A DNA stretch of 64,000 nucleotides from Eremomyces bilateralis CBS 781.70 (taxonomy: Eukaryota > Ascomycota > Dothideomycetes > Eremomycetales > Eremomycetaceae): the NCBI RefSeq assembly GCF_010015585.1, contig NW_022985080.1, forward strand, positions 467,788-531,787, written 5' to 3'. Every line of letters begins with the position of its first letter. Within the stretch, counting starts at the first letter, position 1. Made by a program: the position numbers and the translations under genes. Below are positions 1 to 10,796 of this stretch, piece after piece. Below the pieces are notes generated by a model that ran no database searches, was not told where the DNA came from, and saw nothing but the letters and a program-made list of their open reading frames with translations.

Positions 1-1431
1 CTCCTGGGGCACCTGCCCACCGTCCCCGCCTCCAACGACCACCTCTCCTCCGCCTTTGACGCGTCCAACCACCATCCCTTTGGCCACGCTCTTCAGCACC
101 GCGCGACGAGACACGCCGGTCACGTCGATATAGACAAGCCCACAGTTCTTGACGCCGCCCGCGAGCTCCGCCGTCAACCCGCCGGCCTCGGCGCCATACC
201 GGTGCCCGACCATCTGCGTTGCCGCCGCTCCGCCGCTCGTCAGCAGCCGCGTGCCACCGTATGCGATCCCGTCCGCGACCGTGCTGAATGCAATCATGCT
301 CTTGTTCAGCAAGCCCGGCTTGTAGTTCTCGTTCTTGTACGGATTCCCCTTCTCGTCGTAGCCGATCTTGGATTCTTTCGTGCCGCGGCTCGCCAACTTG
401 GCGCCGATGTTCTGGGTGATGTGGCTGAGCTGCCCGACCGTCTTGGAGGAAAGGCCGGCCGCGCCGCCGGTGAATTGGTTGATTTTGCGGACGCGCGCGT
501 GGGTGTTGGGCTTGAAGTTCAAGGCTTTGTTGGCGGGCTTGGTCTTCGTGGTGAAGTTCTCGGCAGTGGATGCCATGAAATTCGAGACGTGGGAGGTTGC
601 GGTTACGATAAGGCGAGATGCAGCTGCGGCATTCTGTACCATGGAGCTGTCGCGGTAGGCCGGGTGTCGAGCCATCTCCAGATACTCCTCCGAAATTGCC
701 TGGACGTAGATATGATTGCCATCTTCGGAGACTTGGATCTCCACGGGAGCTGGAAACAGTCAGATCAGAACCAAGGACGGATGGAAATAGATACCCGTAC
801 TTTTTGTGCCATGCTTGAGCTTAGGATCCTCAATGACTGCAGCACCTTCGCCAAGCTCCCCAACAATGCTTCCGTTCTCTTCATCGATCAACACAACTTG
901 ACCGGGCATTCCACCGCCAGTACCTGCCGCATATCCCTCACCAGGTTTGAAGTTTGAAGGATTATACCCGTGGAGCCCCTTCTCAGGTGCTGGCGCTTTC
1001 TCCCGTTCCAAGAACGCCGTACACTGTGCGAGAATGGTCTCGAAGGTATCGATATCATCTTGCGTTACGGGATTCGGCCCTTTTCCCAGCGGAGGGAACT
1101 CAATTCGTGTAAAGGCGCCGGACTCTGGACCTAGATCCCAACGAGGAATCAAGTAGGAGTTCGGCGGTTGGTGGTAGATCTGTGTGGTCGCGGGGAGGGA
1201 GAGTTCAAGCTCGGGCGGGAGGTTCAGGTGAAGGTAGAAGTCGTCCTCGGGGACCTCAGCTTGTGTATTGCTGTTGGAGGGGTCGGAAAATGGGCTCGAC
1301 GTGGGGACCATGAGGAGCGAGAGGGTTTGCGGCCCAGAGGGGGTAAGGCTCGATTCTTCGCCATTCTGAATATGGTACGCTTTGATACCCGATATTGTGA
1401 AGAGAACGCGAGGATCATGATGTCCAGACAT
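1..1431 (-). CDS. Spartin-like senescence-domain protein, partial at the window edge
   Basis: The 5' part of a gene whose 3' end lies beyond base 1. Exon 1 is 801-1431, an intron of 51 bp lies at 750-800 (GTACGG...CCAG, phase 1), and exon 2 runs open to base 1. About 460 residues are visible. The N-terminal part (ITGI/FTISGIKAYH start, 'NSYLIPRWDLGP') matches the fungal proteins related to spartin/ERD7. The second exon carries the senescence domain: Ala/Gly-rich amphipathic stretches such as 'AAASRLIVTATSHVSNFM', then 'GAAGLSSKTVGQLSHITQNI' and 'GVSRRAVLKSVAKGM'. Such proteins bind lipid droplets or endosomal membranes; that role is inferred from family. The start at 1431 (MSGHH) is preferred over an in-frame ATG at 1449 because the conserved sequence begins just after it. 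The TRK gene diverges 790 bp away. Confidence 0.85.
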
Positions 1432-2222
1432 AGTGACAATTCCCCTCAATTCAACCTTGCTCTTGAACCAACAGGTGGCTTCAGGGACTCGGGAGGAGCT
1501 TTGGAGATGTTATGGAAAAGGTATAGTTTCGGTGTCGCGAGGGGAAGACTGTATAGGATATTCACGTCCACCGATAGAATACTTTGGGATTAAGAAACCC
1601 TATCGACGTCGTGGAAGGAAGGAAATGAAAGGATGCTGGTGGAAACCAACATGTGTGATCTTAGGCGCCGAGTCTTGTCGAGTTTGAGACGTCATTAGGA
1701 AGTGGCTGTGCATAATCAGGGTCTATGGCGCATCTACTATTCAGCCTCAACAGCGACTTGATGCCTGGGTGCCTTTGCCAGCTGAAACAGAAGTTGATCA
1801 GGATTTCTCAATCTCCCCCTTTCAGCCCTAGGTCAAGCCATCATCGAAAATACAACACGTATAAAATCCAAAAGCATATAGTCCAGTCTGGGATCCAATA
1901 TATTGTCTGCATTGTTAGGTCGAGCTATTCGTTCGGAGCATCCCTATCCTGCAGTCTGTCGTGTATCTCAAATGAGTGTCTGGTACTACTCATGGATGCG
2001 TTGTACCCCCTTCAGATATGAAAGAGCATATTTTGTGCGACGATACCTTCGATGATGCAAAGACGCGGATGCAAGACTCAAAATTATGGTCTTCCTGTAC
2101 TAAAAGAGAATTCCACCGTCGTATGCCCACGGATGGGGAAGAGAGAGGACTCCAAGTTCCCCCTACACTAATCTCGGCTGGCTGTACACATAGACTGTTC
2201 GTCCAAGTCTCTTCAGGTCGCG
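1432..2222. other. Intergenic region, divergent promoters
   Basis: The stretch lies between the starts of two divergent genes (spartin-like and TRK). Only short, composition-driven open frames occur. No RNA gene or repeat was recognised. Confidence 0.6.
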
Positions 2223-4550
2223 ATGAACCACATCATCACCGTAATTGGCTCGATTAAGGCGTTACTAAGTCGCTCTGGCCCAGTGAAACGCATATATGGC
2301 GCCGTTCGACACCATCTTCCAGAGCCGAATTTCTTAACATGGCACTATACATACTTCATCACTGTCTCCATGATTACGGCCATTATCTTATGGGGCTCCT
2401 CAACTCCGGAACATACTCTCTCATTTACCGATGCTCTCTTTCTTTGCGTCTCGGCCGTGACAGAAGCCGGACTTGTCACAGTCGACCTTTCAACTCTCAA
2501 TACATTCCAGCAGATTGTCTTATTCGGCTTGATCATGGTTGGCTCCGTGATATTCGTGTCCATTTTTGTCGTCCATATCCGTTTAGGGGCCTTCAAGCAT
2601 CGATTCAAAGAAGAGGTGGAGATCGCCGAGGCGCGAATGCAGACGAGGCGGCAGCAGATCTGGTCGGATTCAATGCGTCTTCCGTCATGGACACGGTCAA
2701 AGTCAACCAGCGAAGTTGTTGACCCTGGTGATGGAATGGATATAGAAGGGCATCCGCTCCCGCAGCATCAGATAGAACGGACCCACCACGTACCTGTCAG
2801 CCCTTCACCAGAGCTCTCCAATGAGCCACAAGGGCGACTATCCGTCGAATCTGAACCTGTTGAAGATCTACCGAGAAGAGATGTGGATGAGCCACAGGCA
2901 ACGAACAGTGACAGGATTTTGCGTTCAACACAGAATCTCGCGGCGACGTTACAGCCTTCGGAACCCGCGCCAGTTGGTGTCGAAGGGGCCCTTCAGCGAA
3001 CGCAATCAAGTCCGAGCCGCAACGTTTCGGGGGGGCAACGAATAGGATTTAGGCCAGACACCAAAGAAGCCAATATAGACACCTATCATCGGGCACCCGT
3101 ACGACCACAATCCATCCTACATCGAATCTTTACAGCCACCGGCGTCGGCGCAATTAGAGGACCAAGTCATTATGGTTTTCACCCATTGTCTTCTTCATTC
3201 CCAAGAACGCCATCGTCGGAAAGCGATTACCCAGGAACCTTCGATTCAGCACGACGGGGAAGGAATCACTCCTTTTTCGGCCTTTCCGACCTCGATAAAA
3301 AGAAGTTGGGAGGATGCGAGTATCGAGCCCTAAAATTCCTGGGGTTTGTTGTGCCACTCTATTCCCTTCTCTGGCAGCTATTGTCTGCATTGGCGCTTGG
3401 TGCGTGGATGGCACAACACAAACCAGATGTAGCGCGTCGGAACGGTATCAATCCATGGTGGTTAGGCGCCTTCAACGCCGTTTCTGCCTTCAACAACAGC
3501 GGGATGTCTCTGCTAGACTTGAACATGGTACCGTTTCAGTACTCCATCTATGTCGTAATCACGATGGGCCTTCTCATCCTGGTTGGCAACACCGCGTATC
3601 CCATCGTGCTTCGGCTTTTCATCTGGATGATTTCCAAGATCGCGCCGGATCGGCCAGAGTGGGACACGGACTACGGGACGCTGCGGTTTCTCCTCGACCA
3701 CCCTCGACGCTGCTACACGTACTTATTCCCAAGCACACATACGTGGTGGCTCCTGTTGTCACTGGTGGTTCTGAACACGATCGATTGTGTTGGCTTTATT
3801 GTCTTGAACATCGGAAACAAAGAGATCACATCTGTACCGCCGGGAATCGAGTTTCTCTCCGCATTGTTCCAAGCCATCGCTGTCCGGCAGGGCGGCTTCT
3901 CCATCGTCTCAATCTCTGCCAGTCGGGCTTCCCTGCAGGTGTTATACCTCTTCATGATGTACATCAATGCATACCCCGTCGTCATCGTCCTTCGAAACTC
4001 GAACATCTACGAAGAACGCTCGCTCGGCATCTACGCTGATGACACTGGCGTTTCTTCCGAGCCTGCCACACCCAGCCCCACCGAGATCGCACAATGGTTC
4101 ACAAAACGCTTCCTGCGCGGCCACCACCATCCTTCGCATGAACGGATCGAGTACTTTGTCCGCCATCAGTTCCGAGCCCAGCTTGCGCACGATGTGTGGT
4201 TGCTAATTCTAGCGGTGTTCCTCGTTGCCATCATTGAATCACCGCATATCGACCGCGATCCGTCGACGTACTCCATGTGGGCGATTATTTTCGAGGTCGT
4301 GAGCGCCTACGCGACCGTAGGTGTTTCGCTCGGGTTTCCCAACCAGACGTATAGTTTCTGCGGTGGGTGGAGAAAGCTGAGCAAGCTCGTGTTGTGTGGG
4401 GTGATGATGCGAGGCAGACATCGAGGGTTGCCTGTGGCCATCGACAAAGCGGTTATGCTTCCGAGAGAGGGGTTGATGGAAATGGAAGAGGAGGATCGGT
4501 GGCGGAGGGGAAGTCATAGGCCGGAGGTCGGGAAGGAGAGGAGAGATTGA
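2223..4550 (+). CDS. TRK-family high-affinity potassium transporter
   Basis: An intronless gene of 775 aa in the TrkH/TRK/HKT family, which takes up K+ across the plasma membrane. The four membrane-pore-membrane units can be followed. Pore 1 is 'TEAGLVTVDLSTLN' (about residues 80-95). Pore 2 is 'SAFNNSGMSLLDLN' (about 420-435). Pore 3 is 'AVRQGGFSIVSIS' (about 555-568). Pore 4 is 'SAYATVGVSLGFP' near residue 700. Each has the filter glycine. A long hydrophilic cytoplasmic loop (about 130-350) separates units 1 and 2, as in fungal TRKs. The typical ending 'MMRGRHRGLPVAIDKAVMLP' is present. The start is the ATG at 2223, giving a short N-terminus before 'FLTWHYTYFITVSM'. All parts expected of a working transporter are there. 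Substrate (K+, possibly Na+) is a family inference. Confidence 0.95.
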   Translation: MNHIITVIGSIKALLSRSGPVKRIYGAVRHHLPEPNFLTWHYTYFITVSMITAIILWGSSTPEHTLSFTDALFLCVSAVTEAGLVTVDLSTLNTFQQIVLFGLIMVGSVIFVSIFVVHIRLGAFKHRFKEEVEIAEARMQTRRQQIWSDSMRLPSWTRSKSTSEVVDPGDGMDIEGHPLPQHQIERTHHVPVSPSPELSNEPQGRLSVESEPVEDLPRRDVDEPQATNSDRILRSTQNLAATLQPSEPAPVGVEGALQRTQSSPSRNVSGGQRIGFRPDTKEANIDTYHRAPVRPQSILHRIFTATGVGAIRGPSHYGFHPLSSSFPRTPSSESDYPGTFDSARRGRNHSFFGLSDLDKKKLGGCEYRALKFLGFVVPLYSLLWQLLSALALGAWMAQHKPDVARRNGINPWWLGAFNAVSAFNNSGMSLLDLNMVPFQYSIYVVITMGLLILVGNTAYPIVLRLFIWMISKIAPDRPEWDTDYGTLRFLLDHPRRCYTYLFPSTHTWWLLLSLVVLNTIDCVGFIVLNIGNKEITSVPPGIEFLSALFQAIAVRQGGFSIVSISASRASLQVLYLFMMYINAYPVVIVLRNSNIYEERSLGIYADDTGVSSEPATPSPTEIAQWFTKRFLRGHHHPSHERIEYFVRHQFRAQLAHDVWLLILAVFLVAIIESPHIDRDPSTYSMWAIIFEVVSAYATVGVSLGFPNQTYSFCGGWRKLSKLVLCGVMMRGRHRGLPVAIDKAVMLPREGLMEMEEEDRWRRGSHRPEVGKERRD

Positions 4551-4842
4551 AGATTTCCATCTCTGATCCTGAGAAGAACGCAAAAGACGTCGTCGTGGAA
4601 GCGCTGCTATGGTTTTCAAGTCCGTTTTGGCGTTGTGGACGTTCCAAATCCCCTCAGTTGGTTCCATAATACCTTGTACGCCGACCCAAATCGTTCATCA
4701 CTTTCCTTCCGCGACCAACGCGAATGTTTCCCATCCCCTCCCTAGCAGATACGCCTATAGTAATGAAGATACGCTGTCCAGCACCCTCTCAGGAAGTCCA
4801 ATGGGTCTTATGATTCCATGAGAGAGTATTGTATGGCATTGG

Positions 4843-6882
4843 TCACCATTGATTAATCTTACTGGAGACCTCGCGGACATGTTTGCGTGCTAGATTTATG
4901 GCATCGGGTGGAACATATCTGCAATCGTTGAGGCAAAGATACTCCAACTTCGGGCAGTTCTTGACGAGGGCGCGAACAGCGACGCCGGTGATTGCGGTAT
5001 TGGTCAAATCCACTCTTTGAAGATTGGAGGCTTGGCCTAAACCGATAGTCAGCCTTACCTGGTTCCGTATTATTGGTCAAGAATTCCGACTCACTTGTCA
5101 ATTCGAGTATTGCTTCGTCGTCAACCCCGAAAAAGTCCCCGTTTTGAAGAATCAAAATCTCGACGGACTCGAACGTTTTCCATTGAAACATTTGCAGGAC
5201 AGGATTCCCGTCGTTAGTTGGGGAAGTAAAGCAAAGCGTAACTTCACGCAGAACGAACTCCGTCAACTTGATGTGTGTTTCTTGGGAGGCGTCATCGGGA
5301 CTCTGGAAATGTAGTATTCGCCTAAGAGCCTCTAATGAGACGTCTGCGTGCGATACGCGTAGGCATTGCAGATTCGGCATCATGTCACCTTGAAGGCACG
5401 ACTCATATCCATCTTCCGAAACCACAAGGTCCGTGATTGAAAGGAACGTTACTGTGGGAGGGACAATCGGATATGTACCCGGGGGAAGCTCGCAGTATTC
5501 CAGACGTTGCAGCGGGCACAAGTCGCAAAGAAAGCGAGTTGGTAGGGAATCCCCATTAACGCTAGGCAATCGAAGCAGTTTGACATTTGGTATGACTAGA
5601 CAAAATAGGTTCAACTACTCGGGATCAGTGATCATGGTCTTTGAAGAACAGGCAGATTCGGCATACCCATGTCTCGAGATAATCGTTGGCCGGACAGTAA
5701 ATATGCCTGATGGTAAAAGCTTCTAGCTCTCGGCTTGAGAAAGTTGGACTTGGCAGAGGTATGGAACGGTCTAACTCCATTGTCGCGTTAAGGTCGAGCC
5801 ATTTTAAGCTAGGAATATGTTGAAGCAGACTGTAGACGGCGTGATCGCTAAAATTCATATTCGGGCTATTCAACGTCAGTCGTTGGAGATTCGGAAATCG
5901 AACGCTTCGCATATCGCTCATGAATGTCTGCCAGTCCGAAAAGGAGGCGCTGACTTCCAGAGACCGCAGCTGGTGGCTCCTTGATAGAATACACGATCTA
6001 GCAGATCGCGAAAGAAAGTTTGTGCCAATCCTCAGAGAGTTGATCAGGCCAGTTCGCGGAAGAAGCCGTTCAACGGTACCGGGCTTGATCCTTTTCGACT
6101 TGGAGAGTAGCTCGATATCTCTCCATAGCGTTTGGGCCTGAGAAAGTCCGTCACGCCATGTTTTGCTCACTTGTAAGCAGAACCTATTTGGAATCAGCAG
6201 GGTAGGAGTATTCCAGGCGACGGATAGTTGGGCCATGGTCATTGGGGACGACAGTAAGTCAACTTACAGACGCTCCTTATAGGAGAGATTAAGAAATATC
6301 ATCTCCAGCACCTCCAGAGGTACGTTCCTCAGGGGATCGACTTTGGGGCCTATCTTCATAGAAAGCCTGTCATGCATTTGACAAAGTTCCTGTACAGTAT
6401 GAGTCCACGCTGTATGATTAACACGACTAATGAGCAGATGATACCAACCTTGTAGTGCGAATTTCTACGAGGCACTGATTTCAACCCTAACTTGTACAAA
6501 GAAAGTGCCTTCTTGTCCTTGAACCTCCCCTGCAACAATTTCCCCGCTCGAAGGTAACCCTGGATAATCAGCTTCTTGCTGACTCTTAGGGAATACAAGT
6601 CGCACCTTTCCCTCGCCGGGACATCTCTTCATCATCTGGTGAGCTTCTTGCAGAGCAAGGTCATTGTCGCCGTCGGCAGAGTGCATCGCGGAGCTGATGT
6701 CAAGGAAGTCGACACATTGATCGGGGTAGACCCTCAGAGCCTTTCGAACATAAGTAGGTCTTTGATACCATCGAATCCGTACCAACCTCTTGGAGGAGTT
6801 CAAATGCCTCCTCCTTCCGACCCTTCTTATACTCCGCCTTTGCGCGCTGAATGTACTCTGGTGGAGAAAATTTGAGAGGCAT
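4843..6882 (-). CDS. TPR/F-box/LRR protein of the Dia2/Pof3 type
   Basis: Seven exons (6787-6882, 6606-6740, 6449-6559, 6268-6389, 5667-6183, 5095-5614, 4843-5036) join to 564 aa in one frame; introns are 46-84 bp. The N-terminal third holds TPR helices: 'PEYIQRAKAEYKKGRKEEAF', 'ALRVYPDQCVDFLDISSAM' and 'GYLRAGKLLQGRFKDKKALS'. Next comes an F-box, 'VDPLRNVPLEVLEMIFLNLS', then 'CLQVSKTWRDGLSQAQTLWR', and leucine-rich repeats to the end ('AVRALVKNCPKLEYLCLNDC'). This TPR, F-box, LRR order is that of S. cerevisiae Dia2 and S. pombe Pof3, substrate receptors of SCF ubiquitin ligase that ride with the replisome and release the CMG helicase at termination. The architecture is read from sequence; the replication role is inferred from the family. 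The ATG at 6882 is the first in frame and begins a normal TPR. Confidence 0.85.
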
Positions 6883-7325
6883 TTTGATTAGATGAAGTAG
6901 GGAGCAGGCAATGAATCAAATGAAGAAGCCAATAATATAGCCTTAATAGTGGTATGTGAATCCAGCAGATGCTACCTAAGTATGAATGGAAGATACAAAA
7001 TGGGAATTGCAATAACACGGTAAAGGGGACATTTCAAGGAGACGCGTGGTCACGTGACAGGGCTAGGAATAATGCATTTCTGGCCTTTCTCGTCAGCCGG
7101 AGTTCTTATCGTGACATCAAGGCAACACACCCCGCAAATCAGCAGATACAGGGGCAAAGTACTTATTTACAGTTCCTAACAATTCACAATCATATTTTCC
7201 TCTATATTGAAAAGCAGTTGACCTTGATACATTCTTGTCAAATGGTCAATCTTGTCTGAATTTTCGTTGCGCTGTCCCAATTGCAGGGCGTGGAGTAGTT
7301 GAGCTCAATACGATAGTCAACCAAG
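6883..7325. promoter_or_regulatory. Divergent promoter region, Dia2-like / urease
   Basis: 443 bp between two divergent start codons. It contains the perfect palindrome GTCACGTGAC at 7049-7058, 167 bp from the Dia2-like start and 268 bp from the urease start. No other gene is seen. Promoter function is inferred from position. Confidence 0.55.
7049..7058. promoter_or_regulatory. Palindromic CACGTG box (GTCACGTGAC)
   Basis: A perfect 10-bp palindrome containing the bHLH (Cbf1-type) core CACGTG, located between divergent genes. The same extended core recurs upstream of THG1 and RPB4 in this window. Confidence 0.5.
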
Positions 7326-10300
7326 ATGCGTCTCGTCCCTAAGGAGGTCCGTCTCCTTCCAATCCTTGAAACCACACACATACTTGTCGTGGCTCGTGAC
7401 GGGACCACGCTATGGTTTCGTACTGACATTGTGGTCCAGATCGATAAGCTTCTCATATCTCAGCTTGGACAACTGTCCCAGAGGAGGTTGGCAAGGGGTG
7501 TGCGGCTAAACCATTCTGAAGCAGCTGTACGTGACAAAACTGGAGTTGGAGAAAACGAATTTTCAGGGTTCCAACGGCTAATTGCGTAATTTAACAAGGC
7601 CTTGGTTGCACATGTGCTTCAAGAGGTTTGTCCCCAACGATCCATTCTCTCCAAGGGGTGTCAAAGTATAGTAGGGCTGATCACTCACTACAGCTAATTC
7701 GCGATGGAAACCACAATGTTGCTGCCCTCATGTCATTTGGTGCCACGATCCTCGGACGGCGACATGTCCTTCCTTCTGTTGTCGAATCCCTAGTGCCCCT
7801 ACAGGTTGAAGGCACCTTTCCCTCCGGGACGTACCTCGTGACAGTTGACGCTCCTATCAGCACGGATGATGGTAACCTAGAAAGAGCTTTGTATGGCAGC
7901 TTCCTCCCAATCCCTTCGCAAGACAAGTTTCCTCCTTGGGAAACCCAGGTCTGGGACAAAGACAAGATGCCCGGCGCAGTCATGGTCGTGAAAGGCGAAG
8001 CAGGCAAGATCAAACTAAACGAAGGCCGCAAGAGGATCAGATTGAGGGTAGTTAGTAAGGGAGACAGGCCGATTCAAGTTGGATCGCATTACCACTTTAT
8101 CGAAACGAACCCCCAACTCGAATTTGACCGTGTCCGGGCCCATGGCTATCGGCTTGATATCCCAGCCGGGACATCCGTCCGATTCGAAGCAGGCGATGCC
8201 AAGACCGTGACGCTTGTGGAAATTGGCGGCAATCGTATAATTCGTGGCGGCAACAATATTGCAAGCGGTTGCGTCGATGATGTTGCTGTCAAAGCTCATA
8301 TCGAGGAGAATATCAGAAAAGGAGGATTCCTTCATGCGCCGGATCCCACTGCGGATGAGAGCCTTGTGTTTGAGATGGCAACAATGGAGCGAGAAGCATA
8401 TGTGACGATGTTTGGTCCAACCACCGGTGATTTGGTGAGACTCGGTGCCACAGACCTATGGATTCGAGTCGAGAAAGATTTTGGACGGTTCGGAGAAGAA
8501 TGCTCTTTCGGTGGAGGTAAGACCATTCGGGAAGGGATGGGCCAAGCAAGCGGACGTAGCGACCACGAGACGCTTGATACGGTGATAACTAATGCTCTCA
8601 TTCTTGACTGGACCGGTATCTACAAGGCAGATATCGGAATCAAGCACGGGATCATCGTTGGCATCGGACAAGCTGGCAATCCGGATATCACCGAAGGCAT
8701 CACTGAGGGCATGATAGTGGGCAATTGCACCGATGTAATCGCAGGAGAAAACAAGATCATAACAGCGGGTGGGCTCGATACGCACATTCACTTCATCTGC
8801 CCTCAGCAAGCCGAAGAAGCTATCAGCTCAGGGATCACTACGATGCTAGGCGGTGGTACAGGCCCAAGGTGAGTGGTAAATTTCCTACGTTTCTTGTCCT
8901 GCTTGTGTTTATATACTCTAATTTACCAATCTGGATATATGTGGGTGGCTTGGGAGTGTGTTGCACCCATTAAGTGCCATGTTCTCAGGTTTCGGCACAC
9001 AGGCCGGGGTTCACTTGTTAGATGCGTACGTGGGTTCTAGTCCTGCGTACGCGGTTTCGATTCCAGGGGCTAGCACCACATAGCAAAATATTGGCAGCGC
9101 TGGAGTATTTCTCCAGATTCTACAGAAAAATAATTCGCAAACCCTCGTAGAGAGTTTCGGGGTCCCCACCGAGGTGGACCAGCTTTTGCTTCTCATTCCT
9201 ACGCACTCTTTTTTTCGCAACTCTCTTTTGATGGCTGCTGATTCGTTTACTAGTACCGCTACAAATGCTACTACGTGTACTCCAGGTGCTACTCATATCC
9301 GTCAAATGCTTCAAGCAATTGATGTTTTGCCTGTGAACTATGGGATCACAGGTAAGGGCAATGATGCGGATCAACTCCCTCTCAAAGAGCAAGTCGCCGC
9401 CGGTGTCTGTGGTCTCAAATTGCATGAAGATTGGGGCTGTACTCCGGCCGCCATCGACACTTGTCTCTCGGTCTGTGATGATTATGATATCCAGTGTCTG
9501 ATCCACACCGATACGTTGAACGAGTCCGGCTTTGTTGAGCAGACCATCGACGCATTCAAGAACCGTACCATCCACACCTACCATACAGAAGGTGCTGGCG
9601 GCGGCCACGCCCCTGACATCATCCGTGTTGTGGAGCTCGAGAATGTGTTGCCGTCCAGCACGAACCCGACGCGGCCATTCACGGAAAACACCCTGGACGA
9701 GCATCTCGACATGCTAATGGTATGCCACCACCTCTCCAAGAACATCCCCGAGGACGTCGCGTTTGCCGAGTCCCGGATCCGAGCGGAGACCATCGCGGCG
9801 GAAGACGTGCTACACGACCTCGGCGCCATCTCCATGATGTCCTCCGACTCGCAAGCCATGGGCCGCTGCGGCGAAGTGATCCTCCGCACTTGGACTACGG
9901 CGCACAAGAACAAAGTGCAGCGCGGCCCGCTCCCCGAAGACAAAGACATCGGCGCCGACAACACCCGCGTCAAGCGCTATCTCAGCAAGTATACGATCAA
10001 TCCGGCCATCGCGCAGGGGATGGGCCACCTGATCGGTAGCGTGGAGGTCGGCAAGTTCGCGGACCTGGTCCTCTGGAACTTCGCGAACTTCGGCGTCAAG
10101 CCGCAGATGGTGATCAAGGGCGGGATGATCTCACACGCGCAGATGGGCGACCCGAACGCAAGCATCCCGACTGTGGAACCGATCTACATGCGGCCGATGT
10201 TCGCCGTGTCGGTGCCGAGTACCAGCATCACGTTCGTGAGCCAGGCGAGCGTGGATAACGGGGTGGTGGCGGGCCATGGGTTGAGGAAGCGGGTGGAGCC

Positions 10301-10520
10301 GGTGAAGAATTGTAGGAAGATTGGGAAGTCGGATATGAAGTGGAATGATTTGAAGCCGAAGATGAAGGTGGACCCGGAGAGTTATGTAAGTGAATCTGGC
10401 TGTGGCGATAGATCAAGAGTGCTAACTAACGGGATATAGAAAGTCGAAGCGGACGGCATGCATTGTACGGCAGAGCCAGCAGAGACGTTGCCGCTTACAC
10501 AAAGTTATTTCATATACTGA
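7326..10520 (+). CDS. Urease (single-chain fungal type)
   Basis: Six exons (7326-7346, 7440-7526, 7599-7625, 7694-8868, 9254-10385, 10440-10520) join to 840 aa, the normal length for fungal urease, which fuses the gamma, beta and alpha chains. It hydrolyses urea to ammonia and carbamate with two nickel ions. The gamma part starts [19 protein letters not shown]. Alpha-chain active-site blocks are all present: '[11 protein letters not shown]' (His ligands), '[12 protein letters not shown]' (the lysine that is carbamylated), '[10 protein letters not shown]', '[14 protein letters not shown]', the flap 'MVCHHL' (Cys-His) and '[10 protein letters not shown]' (Asp ligand). The C-terminus ('[13 protein letters not shown]...LPLTQ') is complete. 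Exons 1 and 3 are tiny (7 and 9 codons). Intron 4 (8869-9253) is 385 bp, far longer than the other introns here (54-93 bp). No urease accessory gene is nearby. Confidence 0.97.
8869..9253 (+). repeat. Long urease intron, possible tRNA-related SINE insertion
   Basis: This 385-bp intron (GTGAGT...ACTAG) carries structured sequence. There is a possible A-box-like 'tggcttgggag' near 8946, then a strong T-arm-like hairpin at 9024-9052, then 'ggtttcgattcc' at 9053-9064, which resembles a Pol III B-box. A T-rich stretch lies near 9210-9216. Short interspersed elements of tRNA origin look like this, but no target-site duplication was found, and copy number cannot be judged from one window. Confidence 0.3.
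9024..9052 (+). other. Hairpin with tRNA T-arm-like loop inside the urease intron
   Basis: The left arm gcgtacgtggg (9024-9034) pairs with the right arm cctgcgtacgc (9042-9052) over 11 bp, including two G-T wobbles, around the 7-base loop ttctagt. The inner sequence GGTTCTAGTCC fits a Pol III B-box. This is read directly from sequence; its function is unknown. Confidence 0.6.
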
Positions 10521-10796
10521 CCTATGTGGACACATGTATTACGACGCAATGGATCGTTTCATTCGTAGTTAGATATGTCGGTCGAAGAGTTCACGAAAAG
10601 TCCAAGTCCGCATTTGCTAGTTCTCAGACATCCTGTTTATCGCTCATCGGATACCACCAGCATCAGATCTGTCCGTTACGCCTTTTCCGCGACCACGGCA
10701 AGCACCTGCATCCATATTTCCCACCCAGGTTCCCAAGGATACGTTCTCGCCATGGCCCATCTGCATTCACACCTGATTTCGCGAATCTGCCCGTGA

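Noticed and set aside
9024-9064. A complete tRNA gene in the urease intron
   Set aside because: Only T-arm/B-box-like parts are seen. No acceptor stem, D-arm or anticodon arm can be folded around them by eye.
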